Shown: positions 35,601-44,215, counted from the stretch's first letter. The stretch: DNA of 64,000 bases from Mesorhizobium sp. AR10 (GCF_024746795.1 NZ_CP080524.1:1674001-1738000), one strand, 5' to 3'. Numbers and translations: made by a program. Notes: generated by a model from the sequence alone, not told the origin.

Positions 35601-35766
35601 CACTGGCTCCCGGATAGGCAGTCGTGATCGTGATGGCCGTTTCCTCGACCTTCGGATACTGCCGGATCGAAAGGTTGAAGATGCCCTGGAAGCCCAGGAG
35701 CAGGATCATGCAGGCGAGCACGGTCGAGAGGACCGGACGGCGGATGAAGATGTCGGAGAAGCTCAT
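32683..35766 (-). CDS. RND efflux pump inner-membrane transporter (AcrB/MexF family)
   Basis: The 1027-residue protein has the full RND layout: a first membrane helix (residues 11-29), a large periplasmic loop, helices 2-6 with the paired aspartates in AIGLVVDDAIVVVENIHRHMEED that carry protons, a second periplasmic loop, and a C-terminal helix set ending TLFVVPMFYTII. Length matches functional members. It exports drugs, solvents or plant compounds across both membranes with a periplasmic adaptor and an outer-membrane channel; no channel gene is adjacent. It overlaps the adaptor gene by 4 bases and is probably controlled by the divergent TetR protein. Confidence 0.92.
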   Translation of the reverse strand: MSFSDIFIRRPVLSTVLACMILLLGFQGIFNLSIRQYPKVEETAITITTAYPGASADLIQGFISAPIARAVASTENIDYVTSASRPSSSTVTVQMKLGSNPDVALTEVLSKVQGVRGTLPDAAKDPVIVKGTGDQFAMMYISMQNPNMTKEQLTEYIERVIRPRMSTVEGVADVQIFGAQEYSMRVWIDPVKLAARGVTAADVLTAINDSNFLSAPGNTQNEYVVSSITVRSTLQTPEAFAELPLRSKDGNVVRLRDVAIVKLAAANTDTRVSFNGKPGTFLAIFPTPAANPLTTAAAIHKIVPTIQETLPKGMTIEIVYDSTEQISASIEEVFKTIAEAVAIVIVVILLFLGSFRSVLMPIVTIPLSLIGVCFLLYSLGYSINLLSLLAMVLAIGLVVDDAIVVVENIHRHMEEDHMSPMQAAFNGMREIASAIVAMTVTLAAVFAPLAFTGGLTGALFREFAVTLAGSVVLSGIVAITITPMMSARLLKAGAPGRFQRIVDNTFGRVERVYERLVSGSLKYRPVTLMIVIALVAVTGFAFTKTSSELAPEEDQGFLLSIVTAPRYATSDYTETYVNQILGLVKDIPETRAQFSAVAFGGQTNGAFVGFAFKDWAERARSSKEIQEDIQGRLGKVAGVEAFVFAPPTLPGSGGGLPITMVVRSTGSASEVYEAAEQIKNKAQASGRFIVVQNSMSFDAPQVTVTIDRDRAAALNLPIAEIGRTLTLLVGGAEVAQFDRDSNSYDIIPQVPQEFRDNPEKLAQYFVRSASDEMVPLSSVVKISTNASPAAIEQFNQLNSATISALPLPGVTTGDGLKAIEDIAKESLPDTFFIDYSGQSRQEKEQGSTIMIAFAAAILVIYLVLAAQFESFRDPLIIMMAVPLSIFGAIVPLNLGLGTLNIYTQVGLITLIGLITKHGILLVEFANQQREKHKMSRSEAIIASAKVRLRPILMTTAAMALGVVPLITSSGAGAAARYSMGLVIFTGILVGTMFTLFVVPMFYTIIASKDLPHHAEKPDPKLMPVPVD

Positions 35767-37043
35767 TGCTGGGCTGCCTGTAGATTGACCGGCTTGGTCG
35801 GGTCGATCGTGTTGTCGACGGCGACGGACATGCCGTTGTAGAGCCGGTTCTGGCCGGCGGTGACGACTTCGTCACCGGGGGCAATGCCTTCCAGAATCTC
35901 GACCAGGCCAGCGTTGCGGCGACCCGGCTTGACGAACACCTGCGCCAGCACCAGTTCCGGCTTCTGTTCTTCCGCTCCCGGTTTGGCAGGGTCGGCCGCC
36001 GGCTTTTCCTCGGGCTTTGCCGCGGGAGCATCTGTAGCGGGTTTTGCAGCATCCGCTGCCGGCTTGGCAGCCTCCGCCGCAGGTTTTTCTTCCGGCTTGG
36101 CCGCGGGTGCTGCGCCGCCGACCTCGGCGGCCTTGGCCGGACGCACGACAAAGACGAAGTCGCCATAGAGGCTGGACGTCAGCGCCGTCTGCGGCACCGC
36201 CACCACGTTGTTTTCCTCGGGCAATTCGACGCGCACCTGCACGAACTGGCCAGGCGTCAGCTTGCCTTCGGTGTTGGCGACCTCTGCCCGGATGGTGACA
36301 AGCCGGCTCGCGGGATCGATCTTGGGGTCGATGCCGCGGATCTTGCCGGCGAAGGGCATGTCGCCGCCACCAATGCCCAGCCGCACTATCTGATCGATCT
36401 TGAGCAACGGAAGCTGCTGTTCTGGAACCGAGAAATCGACCCGCATCGTGTCCAGGTCCTGCAAGGTTACCACCGCGGTACCTGGCGCGAGATACTGGCC
36501 GAGGTCAATTTTCGGGATACCTACCGTGCCGCTGAAAGGCGCCGTCAACCGCTTCTGGTCGAGCACAGCCTGCAGTTTGGCCACTTGGGCTTCGGTGGCG
36601 GCTGCGGTTGCACGCGCCGTGTCGAGCGTAGCTTCCGGATTAACGCCGCGCCGCTGCAGTTCGATGGCGCGCGTCAGCGCCGTCTGGACGACCGCCACTT
36701 GCGCCTTCGTCGCTTCTAGATCTGCCCGCTCGACGGCGTCGTCGAGTTGCAGGAGGACCGCGCCGTCGGCAACCTTCTGATTGGCGTGGAAGAGGATCTG
36801 CCTGACGATGCCGGTGGTTTCGACGGTCAGATCCACGCCGCGTACGGCACTGACCGTGCCGATCGCCTCGATGCCCGGCGTCCACTCTGTCGGCTTGACG
36901 ACGACTGTCGACACCGTCGCCGCCGGCGGCTTCATGGTAGCAAAGTACTGCTTGATGCCGTTGTCACGCAGTATGTTGAAGCCGACGATGCCGCCGCACA
37001 CCAGCACGAGTAGAATGAAGGCGATAATAAAGCGCTTGATCAC
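35763..37043 (-). CDS. RND periplasmic adaptor (membrane fusion protein)
   Basis: The 426-residue adaptor has an N-terminal membrane anchor (residues 4-24), a biotinyl-lipoyl-like half motif (VETTGIVRQILFHANQKVADG), a short coiled hairpin and beta-barrel domains (LTAPFSGTVGIPKIDLGQYL). Between about residues 297 and 356 it carries an inserted tract built from AKPEEKPAA-type repeats rich in alanine, proline and lysine; it interrupts the C-terminal membrane-proximal domain, which resumes at LVLAQVFVKPG. The insert is probably a flexible loop. First gene of the pump operon. Confidence 0.9.
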   Translation of the reverse strand: MIKRFIIAFILLVLVCGGIVGFNILRDNGIKQYFATMKPPAATVSTVVVKPTEWTPGIEAIGTVSAVRGVDLTVETTGIVRQILFHANQKVADGAVLLQLDDAVERADLEATKAQVAVVQTALTRAIELQRRGVNPEATLDTARATAAATEAQVAKLQAVLDQKRLTAPFSGTVGIPKIDLGQYLAPGTAVVTLQDLDTMRVDFSVPEQQLPLLKIDQIVRLGIGGGDMPFAGKIRGIDPKIDPASRLVTIRAEVANTEGKLTPGQFVQVRVELPEENNVVAVPQTALTSSLYGDFVFVVRPAKAAEVGGAAPAAKPEEKPAAEAAKPAADAAKPATDAPAAKPEEKPAADPAKPGAEEQKPELVLAQVFVKPGRRNAGLVEILEGIAPGDEVVTAGQNRLYNGMSVAVDNTIDPTKPVNLQAAQQ

Positions 37044-37139
37044 GAGCAGTCCCCTCGGCCGGCACCCGACATAACGGTCGGATATCGGGACACATATCGC
37101 TAGAAGGTCCCGATTTCAAATTGACGGCGATCTTACTGT

Positions 37140-37153
37140 ACCGTCTGGACGGT
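37140..37153. promoter_or_regulatory. candidate TetR operator ACCGTC-TG-GACGGT
   Basis: Perfect 6-bp arms with a 2-base centre lie between the divergent RND pump operon and the TetR gene, 42 bases before the TetR start. This is the usual place for autoregulation and pump repression. Confidence 0.55.
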
Positions 37154-37194
37154 CTTGTCAATTCCGCCTAGGCTAATGTAAGGGGGACGGATCG

Positions 37195-37731
37195 ATGAAA
37201 GCTCGCAGAACCAATTCGCGTGACAGGATACTCGCCGCCGCCGCCGACGTGGCGCGCGTGACCGGTCCCGGCAGCCTGTCGCTGGACGCAGTCGCCAGCC
37301 GCGCTGGCGTGTCGAAAGGCGGCCTGTTGTACAATTTCCCGACCAAGGCGAAGTTGCTGCAGGCGTTGGTGCAGGACTATCTGCACGAGTTCGAAGCGGC
37401 GCTGGAAACCACTGCCGAGGGTGGCACCAGCGGCGAAAGCCTGCTTGCCGCCTATATCAGGCTGTCGGCCAAGGATTGCGAAGATACGCAGCCGTCGGCG
37501 TCCTGGATCTTTTCGGCGATCGCCGAGGATCCCGATTTCATGACGCCGATAAAAACCTTCAAGCGGCAGCTGTTCGAGCGGCTGAAGGGAGAGACGCCGG
37601 ACCTCAAGGCACTGCTGATCTGCTTCCTCGCCATCGAGGGGCTGCGCAGCATGAACCTGTTCGATGCGGATGTTCTCTCGGCCGACGAACGCCGGCTGGT
37701 CGTATCGTCCCTGCTGGAGATTGCGGGATGA
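37195..37731 (+). CDS. TetR-family repressor of the RND pump
   Basis: The 178-residue protein has an N-terminal TetR helix-turn-helix (about residues 10-55, LSLDAVASRAGVSKGGLLYNFPTKAKLLQAL) and a short C-terminal ligand domain of the TetR_C_37 style (SASWIFSAIAEDPDFMTPI). It is divergent from the adaptor gene and very probably represses it through the palindrome at 37140. The ligand is unknown. An AGGGGGA ribosome binding site precedes the ATG. Confidence 0.85.
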   Translation: MKARRTNSRDRILAAAADVARVTGPGSLSLDAVASRAGVSKGGLLYNFPTKAKLLQALVQDYLHEFEAALETTAEGGTSGESLLAAYIRLSAKDCEDTQPSASWIFSAIAEDPDFMTPIKTFKRQLFERLKGETPDLKALLICFLAIEGLRSMNLFDADVLSADERRLVVSSLLEIAG

Positions 37732-37950
37732 ATTGCCGCGCCAGCCAGCCGAATGTGTGGCTGCAAGGCGTATCGCGACCTTCCCACACCGCGATCGTGA
37801 TCACGGCGTAACACTACCTGGAGCGTAGCTCCTTCCTTGACAATCGCAGGCGATCGATCCAGCATTATGGCAAGGGGTTCCTTCGCGACGACCCCGTGAG
37901 GCGTCAGCCCAACGATCGCGTCCAAACTCTCATTTCAGGAGGTGGACGCC

Positions 37951-38769
37951 ATGCCATCAACAACCGCAATCACCGTACCGCAGCTTTCACGACTCGTCGG
38001 CCTGCCGGACGCGCCAGTCCTCGTCGATGTCCGCATCGACGAGGATTATGATGCCGATCCGCGCCTGCTGCCGGCGTCGTGCCGGCGCGATTTCAAGACC
38101 GTTTCGACCTGGGCGGCCGAGTTCACCGGGGCCCGGGTCGTTGTCATCTGTCAGAAAGGGCAAAAGCTTTCGCAAGGCGTCGCCGCTTGGCTGCGCCACG
38201 AGGGCATCGCCGCTGAATCGCTCGAAGGCGGCTTCGAGGCCTGGCTCGCGGCCAAAGGGCTTCTGGTCAAGACCGACAAGATACCGCGCCGCGACGACAA
38301 GGGTAGCACGGTCTGGGTGACGCGCGCTCGGCCCAAGATCGACCGCGTTGCCTGCCCCTGGCTGATCCGTCGTTTCGTTGATCCTTCGGCGGTGTTTCTG
38401 TTCGTCGAACCCGCCGAGGTGGTGGTGGTCGCCGATCGGTTCGGGGCGGTTGCCTTCGACATCGACAATGTGTTCTGGAGCCATCGCGGCGAGCGCTGCA
38501 CGTTCGACACGATGATCGAGGAGTTCGGGCTGCGGTCCGAGGCGCTCGACCACTTCGCCTTGATCGTGCGTGCGGCCGACACCGCACGCCTCGACCTCAT
38601 ACCGCAAGCGGCGGGATTTCTCGCCGCTTCGCTCGGTCTGTCGCGGATGTTTCGCGACGACCTCGAACAGCTTGAGGCCGGCATGCTGCTTTACGACGCG
38701 TTTTTCAGATGGTGTCGCGATGCCACCGATGAAACGCACAATTGGCCAAGCCTGGGCAAAGCACCATGA
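37951..38769 (+). CDS. rhodanese-ChrB fusion, chromate resistance protein
   Basis: An AGGAGG site 8 bases before the ATG at 37951 fixes the start; the GTG at 37942 lies within that site. The 272-residue protein fuses an N-terminal rhodanese domain (about residues 8-105, loop cysteine in VVVICQKGQKLSQG) to a ChrB C-terminal domain (about 115-270, starting WVTRARPKIDRVACPWLIRRFVDP). ChrB is an accessory or regulatory protein of chromate resistance. The ATGA overlap with chrA downstream shows translational coupling. Classical ChrB has a different N-terminal part, so the regulatory role may not carry over. Confidence 0.82.
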   Translation: MPSTTAITVPQLSRLVGLPDAPVLVDVRIDEDYDADPRLLPASCRRDFKTVSTWAAEFTGARVVVICQKGQKLSQGVAAWLRHEGIAAESLEGGFEAWLAAKGLLVKTDKIPRRDDKGSTVWVTRARPKIDRVACPWLIRRFVDPSAVFLFVEPAEVVVVADRFGAVAFDIDNVFWSHRGERCTFDTMIEEFGLRSEALDHFALIVRAADTARLDLIPQAAGFLAASLGLSRMFRDDLEQLEAGMLLYDAFFRWCRDATDETHNWPSLGKAP

Positions 38770-40157
38770 ACGCCATTGTCGCAGACAACAACGCGCAGGC
38801 CACTGAGGCTCCAGCCACACCGACCCTCAGGCAGGCGGCGAGACTGTGGGCGAAGATCGGCCTGCTCTCCTTCGGCGGGCCGGCCGGGCAGATCGCGCTG
38901 ATGCACAAGGAGCTGGTCGAGGAGCGCCGCTGGATCGGCGAGCAGCGATTCCTGCATGCGCTCAACTATTGCATGCTGCTGCCCGGTCCGGAGGCGCAGC
39001 AGCTCGCCATCTATATCGGCTGGCTGCTGCACAGGACCGTTGGCGGCCTCGTTGCCGGCATCCTGTTCGTGTTGCCGGGCGCTTTCGTCATGCTGGGGCT
39101 GAGCATCTTCTACGTGCTCTATAACGATGCGCCTGTCATCGAAGCGCTGTTCTTCGGCGTCAAGGCGGCCGTGCTTGCCGTCGTCGTCGAGGCGGTCATC
39201 CGCATCGGCAAGCGGGCGCTCAAGAACCGGGTCATGGTAGCGATCGCGGTGGCCGCCTTCCTCGCCATCTATGTCGTCAAGCTGCCGTTTCCGCTCATCA
39301 TTCTGGCTGCAGGCCTGACTGGCTGGATCGGCAACCGCTTCGCGCCGGTGCCATTTTCCGGAGCGGCGCACGGCAAAGGCAATTTGCCCGATGTCCGCGG
39401 GGCGGTCGACCTGATGTTCGAGCGTGGCGAACTCGCCCACACCAGGCCCACGAAATGGCATGCGCCGCGCACAATCGCGATCTGGCTGCCGATCTGGCTC
39501 GGACCCGTCGTGCTGATCTCAGCGCTGACCGGCTCTGCCAGTGTGTGGACGCAGATAGGCGGGTTCTTCAGTCTCATGGCGGTCGTCACCTTCGGCGGCG
39601 CCTATGCGGCTCTCTCCTATGTCGCGCAAGCCGCCGTGTCGTCGTTCGGCTGGCTCGCCCCTGGCGAAATGGTCGACGGCCTCGGCCTTGCCGAGACGAC
39701 GCCGGGCCCGCTCATCCTGGTGCTGCAATTCGTCGGTTTTGTCGCCGCCTACCGGCACGCCGGTGCAATGAGCCCGCTGCTCGCCGGATCGCTCGGCGCG
39801 ATGCTGACGATCTGGGTGACGTTTGTGCCGTGCTTCTTCTGGATATTTCTCGGCGCCCCCTACATCGAAGCGCTGCGCGAGAACAAGGCGATCTCGGCAG
39901 CCTTGAGCGCGATCACGGCGGCTGTCGTCGGCGTCGTGTTGAACCTTGCTTTGTGGTTTGCGCTGCATGTCATCTTCGGCGAGGTACGGAGCATCGGTCT
40001 TGGAACCGAGATCCCGGTGTTCTCCTCTATCGATTGGCGCGCCGCGCTGCTGGCGGCCGCCGCGATGGTTGCCATGCTGAGGTTGAAGATCGGCATGCTG
40101 CCGACGCTGGCGGGATCGGCGCTGGCGGGGATGGCCCTGCTGGCTCTGCCTGGGTAG
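38766..40157 (+). CDS. chrA: chromate efflux transporter ChrA
   Basis: I start at 38766, where ATGA overlaps the stop of the rhodanese-ChrB gene. The 463-residue inner-membrane protein has the two-domain CHR layout: the first half has LLSFGGPAGQIALMHKELVEE and the second half VVTFGGAYAALSYVAQAAV with ETTPGPLILVLQFVGF. About ten to twelve transmembrane segments are predicted. It expels chromate using the membrane potential. Sulfate handling is a possible alternative but the adjacent ChrB domain supports chromate. Confidence 0.92.
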   Translation: MNAIVADNNAQATEAPATPTLRQAARLWAKIGLLSFGGPAGQIALMHKELVEERRWIGEQRFLHALNYCMLLPGPEAQQLAIYIGWLLHRTVGGLVAGILFVLPGAFVMLGLSIFYVLYNDAPVIEALFFGVKAAVLAVVVEAVIRIGKRALKNRVMVAIAVAAFLAIYVVKLPFPLIILAAGLTGWIGNRFAPVPFSGAAHGKGNLPDVRGAVDLMFERGELAHTRPTKWHAPRTIAIWLPIWLGPVVLISALTGSASVWTQIGGFFSLMAVVTFGGAYAALSYVAQAAVSSFGWLAPGEMVDGLGLAETTPGPLILVLQFVGFVAAYRHAGAMSPLLAGSLGAMLTIWVTFVPCFFWIFLGAPYIEALRENKAISAALSAITAAVVGVVLNLALWFALHVIFGEVRSIGLGTEIPVFSSIDWRAALLAAAAMVAMLRLKIGMLPTLAGSALAGMALLALPG

Positions 40158-40568
40158 CGGTCGCGCCGCTGGGCACTGCCGCGGCGCGTCCGATGTTCTC
40201 GAAAGCTGCCCACGGAGAAGACGCCAACGGAGCCGACCATTCTGGTGCCGTCGACCACCTGATCAAATGAGAAGACACGATCCTGCCCCGTTCGGACAAG
40301 CGGCGTTAGCCGAAAGGTGTAGGGCGTTGGCGCCTCAAGACCGGTGAGGTGCGTATCTGAGGACAGAACGGCCCCAAATTCAAAGTATAGAGCCGACGTT
40401 GTCGGCGTACTCGGCAGCGCGGTAGCAATTAATTCCCATCTATTGTCCTATCTGAGTAGCCGAAGCTTCATCGGGCTACGTCATTGTGCTTCGTTCCTGT
40501 GGGGTAAGACGCCTCCTATTCTCTGTCCGGAGATGCCGTCGAGATTTGCCATCGGACCGGAGTTCGTC
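40158..40568. other. non-coding gap before the exopolysaccharide cluster
   Basis: This 411-base gap separates chrA from the polysaccharide export gene. The frame of the export gene stays open back to 40344 but its upstream part has no family resemblance. I see no terminator, repeat or attachment site. Confidence 0.4.
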
Positions 40569-41804
40569 ATGCGCCTGCTACCCAGTCTTCTGGGATTGAT
40601 CCCTGCCTTGATCAGCTTTTGTGCTTCCGCACAGGAGCTTTATCGGATCGAAGCCAACGACCGGATCGAGGTCTGGACTTCGGTTGAGCCGAGCCTGCGC
40701 CGTACCGCGACGATCGGCCCGGACGGCTGGCTGTCGCTTCCGCTCGTCGGTCATCTGAAGGCGGCGGGCATGACGGCCCCTGAACTGGAACAGACGCTGC
40801 AGGAGCACCTGAAGAAATACTTCAAGGAAGGCATAGACCTCACTGTCATGCTGCAGCCCAGTGAGGAGCGTACCCAAACGGTCTATGTTACCGGCGAAGT
40901 GGCCACCCCGGGCGCCTATCCATTCCGACCGGGTATGATCGTTCTTCACGGTGTCAGCGTAGCGGGTGGACTCCAGCGCGATGCGGATACGGCTTCCAAC
41001 GAGGAGCGGATTGTGTCGATCCGGGGCGAGATCGCGCGCGACACCGCGCGCCTGGAGGCGCTTGCGGCGCAGGCCGCGCGGATCAAGGCGGAAATTGACG
41101 GCAAGGATCTCGTGGGGGAGGTGGGTAAAGAGTCCCCCTCTCTGTTGCGTGAGCGCCAGATTCTCGCGGCAAGGCGGTCCGAAGCCGCGATCCTGCGCAC
41201 GGCGCATGAGCAAGACATTCAAATTCGCCGACAGGCTATCACGGCCCAGCGCCAACAGGCGGAGACATTGAGCCGGCGCGTCGAGATCGCCGAGCACCGC
41301 TTCAACGCCGTGACAAAACTCGTCTCACGGGGCTACGCCAACGAGGCCCAGGCGCTTGAACTGGAAGGCGGGATCACGGAGCTGCGCGGCGATCAGCTCG
41401 AGCTCAATGTCGATATCCTGACAACGCAACTCGAACTGTCCGCCGAACTGTCCCGTTTCGACACCAGTCTTCAGGAGCGGAAGACCAGCCTCGAGGTCGA
41501 AGGGCGAGATGTCGAGCGCGACTGGGAGGCAGTCTCATCGCGGCTCGCTGACAACAACCGGATCCTGCGGCTCGTCGCCTCGGGTCCGTCGACCGCTGCC
41601 GAGGCAACAACACGCCCGCCAACCTTCAGCATCGTCCGGTCCGTCGACAACAGGCCAGTCGAGTTCGAGGCGACGGAACGGACAGCCGTCGAACCCGGCG
41701 ATATCATTCGCGTGGGCTACGGGGGCGCGACTGCCCCGATGGCCAGCGGGGTGTCCACATCGAGTATCGACGATGCAGGGTTGCAAAACGAGATAGTCCA
41801 GTGA
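40569..41804 (+). CDS. polysaccharide export protein, ExoF/Wza-like
   Basis: The start at 40569 gives a signal peptide (MRLLPSLLGLIPALISFCASA) and a GGAG site upstream. The 411-residue product has a Poly_export domain (about residues 20-110: YRIEANDRIEVW, TIGPDGWLSLPLVGHL), an SLBB domain (VYVTGEVATPGAYPFRPG) and then a long coiled-coil region (about 180-340), like ExoF of rhizobial succinoglycan export. It is expected in the periplasm or outer membrane, working with the chain-length protein that follows with a 4-base overlap (GTGA). Confidence 0.85.
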   Translation: MRLLPSLLGLIPALISFCASAQELYRIEANDRIEVWTSVEPSLRRTATIGPDGWLSLPLVGHLKAAGMTAPELEQTLQEHLKKYFKEGIDLTVMLQPSEERTQTVYVTGEVATPGAYPFRPGMIVLHGVSVAGGLQRDADTASNEERIVSIRGEIARDTARLEALAAQAARIKAEIDGKDLVGEVGKESPSLLRERQILAARRSEAAILRTAHEQDIQIRRQAITAQRQQAETLSRRVEIAEHRFNAVTKLVSRGYANEAQALELEGGITELRGDQLELNVDILTTQLELSAELSRFDTSLQERKTSLEVEGRDVERDWEAVSSRLADNNRILRLVASGPSTAAEATTRPPTFSIVRSVDNRPVEFEATERTAVEPGDIIRVGYGGATAPMASGVSTSSIDDAGLQNEIVQ

Positions 41805-43333
41805 GCGGCGCGCCATCGAACCCCGATCTGCATGCGACGACGCAACAGCCTATGATCGACCAGATCCTTCGAAACGCGATCTATTATATCGAGGCTTTCC
41901 TGAAACGACCGCTTTGGGTCATCGGTCCTGCTGTAGCCACCGTGGCGATCGGGGCTGGCGCGTTCCTCGCTCTGCCCCGCAGCTACCAGTCCGAGGCGCA
42001 GATTCTCATCGAGGCGCCCCAGTCGCCGACGTCCCTTGTTCCCTCGACCGTCGCAACCGAGCACCTGCAGTTTGTCGAACAGCGCGTGCTTGCGCGCGAC
42101 AAGCTCCTTGCGCTTGCGGAGAAGATCCACCTGTTTCCCGGACTGCGAAACACCATGTCGGAGACCAAGCTGGCTCAGTTGATACGCCAGAATATCTCTA
42201 TCAACACCATGGTGACCGAGCCATCGGACCGTTACTCGGGAACGGCCGCAATGCGGATCGGTTTTACTGGCGCGACAGCCGAACAGGCTTCGGCGACCGT
42301 CGCCGAACTGGTCAGCATGATCATCCAGGAAAGCCGTGGGCTGCGCATCCAGCGCGCATCCGAGATGTCGGAGTTCCTGTCCCGTGAGGTCGACAACATG
42401 GCCGGCATGATGAAAGCGCGCGCGGCCGACTGGAACGCCTTCTTTGAGCAGAACTCCGACGCCCTGCCGGCGCGGGTAGAAGGCGTGGAAAACGAAATCC
42501 AGGAAAAGGATCGCGAACTGACAAGCCTCGACCAGTCTATCGCCACGCTCGATCAGGAGCTGCGTCTTCTGGAGGCAGAGCTCCGCCTACAGCGCCCGGA
42601 AGCGGCCGTGCGCGATCGGACCCAGCTGGCGGAGCTGGAGTCGGAACTGGCCACGAAGTCATTGACCTATTCGGACGCACACCCGGAGATCCGCGCACTT
42701 TCGAAAAAGATCGAAGGCATGCGCCAAAAAATCGCAAGCGCGTCGGTACCCAGCCCGGAAGTCGTCGATCAGAATCTCACACCGGAAATGGCTCTCGTCG
42801 CGGAACGGGTCAAGATCGCGAAGGCTCGTCACGGATCCCTCGTCGCCAAGCGAGCCGAAGTGAACGAGCGGATCGCGTTGCTGCAGGCGATCATCGCCCG
42901 CGCACCCGCCGTTGGCGCGCGGCTCGAAGCGATCGAACGGGAACGCGAAACGCTGCAGCGCAATCTCGACGAGATGCGAGGCAGACTTTCGACCGCGCGC
43001 ACCGGTGAACGGCTGGAGCGCGACAATTCCACAGGCCATGTCCAGGTTCTCGAAGAACCTGAAACGCCGCGATATCCGTCGTCTCCAAGCCGCACGCGCC
43101 TGCTGCTTCTCGTGATGGGTGGCGCCCTCGCCATGGGTGCAGGTGGTCTCTATCTCGGCGACAACCTGCAGCGGACGATCCGGGGGACGTTCGACCTGAA
43201 GGCGGCGCTAGCCGGATCCACCCTCGTGGTCATTCCCAACTGGGTTCCGGCGAAGACGCCGATGTCGCGCCTGGAAACGGTGCTCAGCTATATCGCCCGC
43301 GCGATTGGGATCGACCGCAGGGCCACTACATGA
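41801..43333 (+). CDS. polysaccharide chain-length determinant, Wzz/ExoP N-terminal type
   Basis: The 510-residue inner-membrane protein starts at a GTG overlapping the export gene. It has two membrane segments, about residues 36-55 and 430-450, flanking a long periplasmic coiled-coil domain. The segment before the second helix (PETPRYPSSPSRTR) is the proline-rich motif of this family. Unlike rhizobial ExoP it lacks a fused kinase; the P-loop protein encoded next is the likely partner. It sets chain length and gates export of the polysaccharide. Confidence 0.85.
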   Translation: MSGAPSNPDLHATTQQPMIDQILRNAIYYIEAFLKRPLWVIGPAVATVAIGAGAFLALPRSYQSEAQILIEAPQSPTSLVPSTVATEHLQFVEQRVLARDKLLALAEKIHLFPGLRNTMSETKLAQLIRQNISINTMVTEPSDRYSGTAAMRIGFTGATAEQASATVAELVSMIIQESRGLRIQRASEMSEFLSREVDNMAGMMKARAADWNAFFEQNSDALPARVEGVENEIQEKDRELTSLDQSIATLDQELRLLEAELRLQRPEAAVRDRTQLAELESELATKSLTYSDAHPEIRALSKKIEGMRQKIASASVPSPEVVDQNLTPEMALVAERVKIAKARHGSLVAKRAEVNERIALLQAIIARAPAVGARLEAIERERETLQRNLDEMRGRLSTARTGERLERDNSTGHVQVLEEPETPRYPSSPSRTRLLLLVMGGALAMGAGGLYLGDNLQRTIRGTFDLKAALAGSTLVVIPNWVPAKTPMSRLETVLSYIARAIGIDRRATT

Positions 43334-43371
43334 AGTTCGGGTCGCTTGCATAAGGATGTAGCAGGAAGTCC

Positions 43372-44148
43372 ATGGATACGATCACGAGAGCCCTGCAGCG
43401 GGCCAAGGAAAGCACTCCGGTCCCGGGCTTCCGCGGATCGCTGGCCCACGACTTTGCCCTTCGGCGCGAGAAAAAGCCGAGGCCTGCGAACGACTCGCAG
43501 ACGAACCTGGGCAACCCAGACGTCACAAAGCTGGACGAAGATCTGCTCAGCCGGAATCGTGTCGTCGCGTTCGAACCAAATGCCACTCCGACGCGCTACT
43601 ACGACATCCTTCGCAACCAGCTCACGCAGCATCAGCACAAGTCCGGCCGGCACATCGTGGCGGTCTGTGGTCCGACACGCGGATGCGGTGCCACTGCAAT
43701 GGCGGTCAACCTTGCCTTCAGCTTCAGCCGCATCCGTGCACAGCGGGTGATCCTGCTCGACGCCAACACTCAGAACCCGGCCGTGCGACGCTACCTGGGT
43801 CTTCCGGAACAGGGATTGCTCGAGTCCTCCTTCCTGACGTCGGTTCAGGTGCGCGATGTCCCCCTCCAGGTGATGACGCTTGCAAATGCCGAGCAAGAGG
43901 GCCGCGAAGCGTTGCTAAACCTTCTGCGCGGGGGCTTCGAAGACGAGGCAACTGTCCTGGTCGTCGACCTGTCGCCGCTGCTGACATCGGACAACGGGAT
44001 GTCCTACCTGCGCCTTGCGGATTCGTTCGTCGTGGTGCTTGCCGAAGGACTGACGACCCTTGCCGACGTAGAGTTCTGCAAACGTTTCATTGGTAGCCGC
44101 GATGGTGTGCAGTTCGTCTTGAACAAAGGCGGGAGGCACGGACTTTGA
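43372..44148 (+). CDS. BY-kinase-like P-loop protein with degenerate Walker A
   Basis: The 258-residue protein aligns with the cytoplasmic kinase half of ExoP/CpsD proteins: IVAVCGPTRGCGATAMAVNLA at the Walker A site, VILLDANTQNPAV at Walker A' and VLVVDLSPLLTSDNG at Walker B. At Walker A the usual GEGK-S/T reads GCGA-T, so the catalytic lysine is missing. There is no tyrosine cluster at the C-terminus. The protein therefore may bind but not hydrolyse nucleotide, or act only as a partner of the chain-length protein. An AGGAAG site precedes the ATG, 38 bases after the upstream stop. Confidence 0.75.
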   Translation: MDTITRALQRAKESTPVPGFRGSLAHDFALRREKKPRPANDSQTNLGNPDVTKLDEDLLSRNRVVAFEPNATPTRYYDILRNQLTQHQHKSGRHIVAVCGPTRGCGATAMAVNLAFSFSRIRAQRVILLDANTQNPAVRRYLGLPEQGLLESSFLTSVQVRDVPLQVMTLANAEQEGREALLNLLRGGFEDEATVLVVDLSPLLTSDNGMSYLRLADSFVVVLAEGLTTLADVEFCKRFIGSRDGVQFVLNKGGRHGL

Positions 44149-44215
44149 GGTGCCTTGGCTCCAGCTTCCGTCTGCCCTTCTCGGCACTCGCTTGAACTGA
44201 ATTTCGGAGACTGGG

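Noticed and set aside
37837..37868. TTGACA element upstream of the chromate operon as a promoter
   Set aside because: No acceptable -10 element is found at normal spacing; the best candidate is 20 bases away.
40344..40568. N-terminal extension of the export protein
   Set aside because: The added 75 residues have no family resemblance and would bury the clear signal peptide that starts at 40569.
40158..40568. Left boundary of a genomic island at the start of the polysaccharide cluster
   Set aside because: No tRNA, integrase or direct repeat marks an insertion point, and base composition could not be measured.
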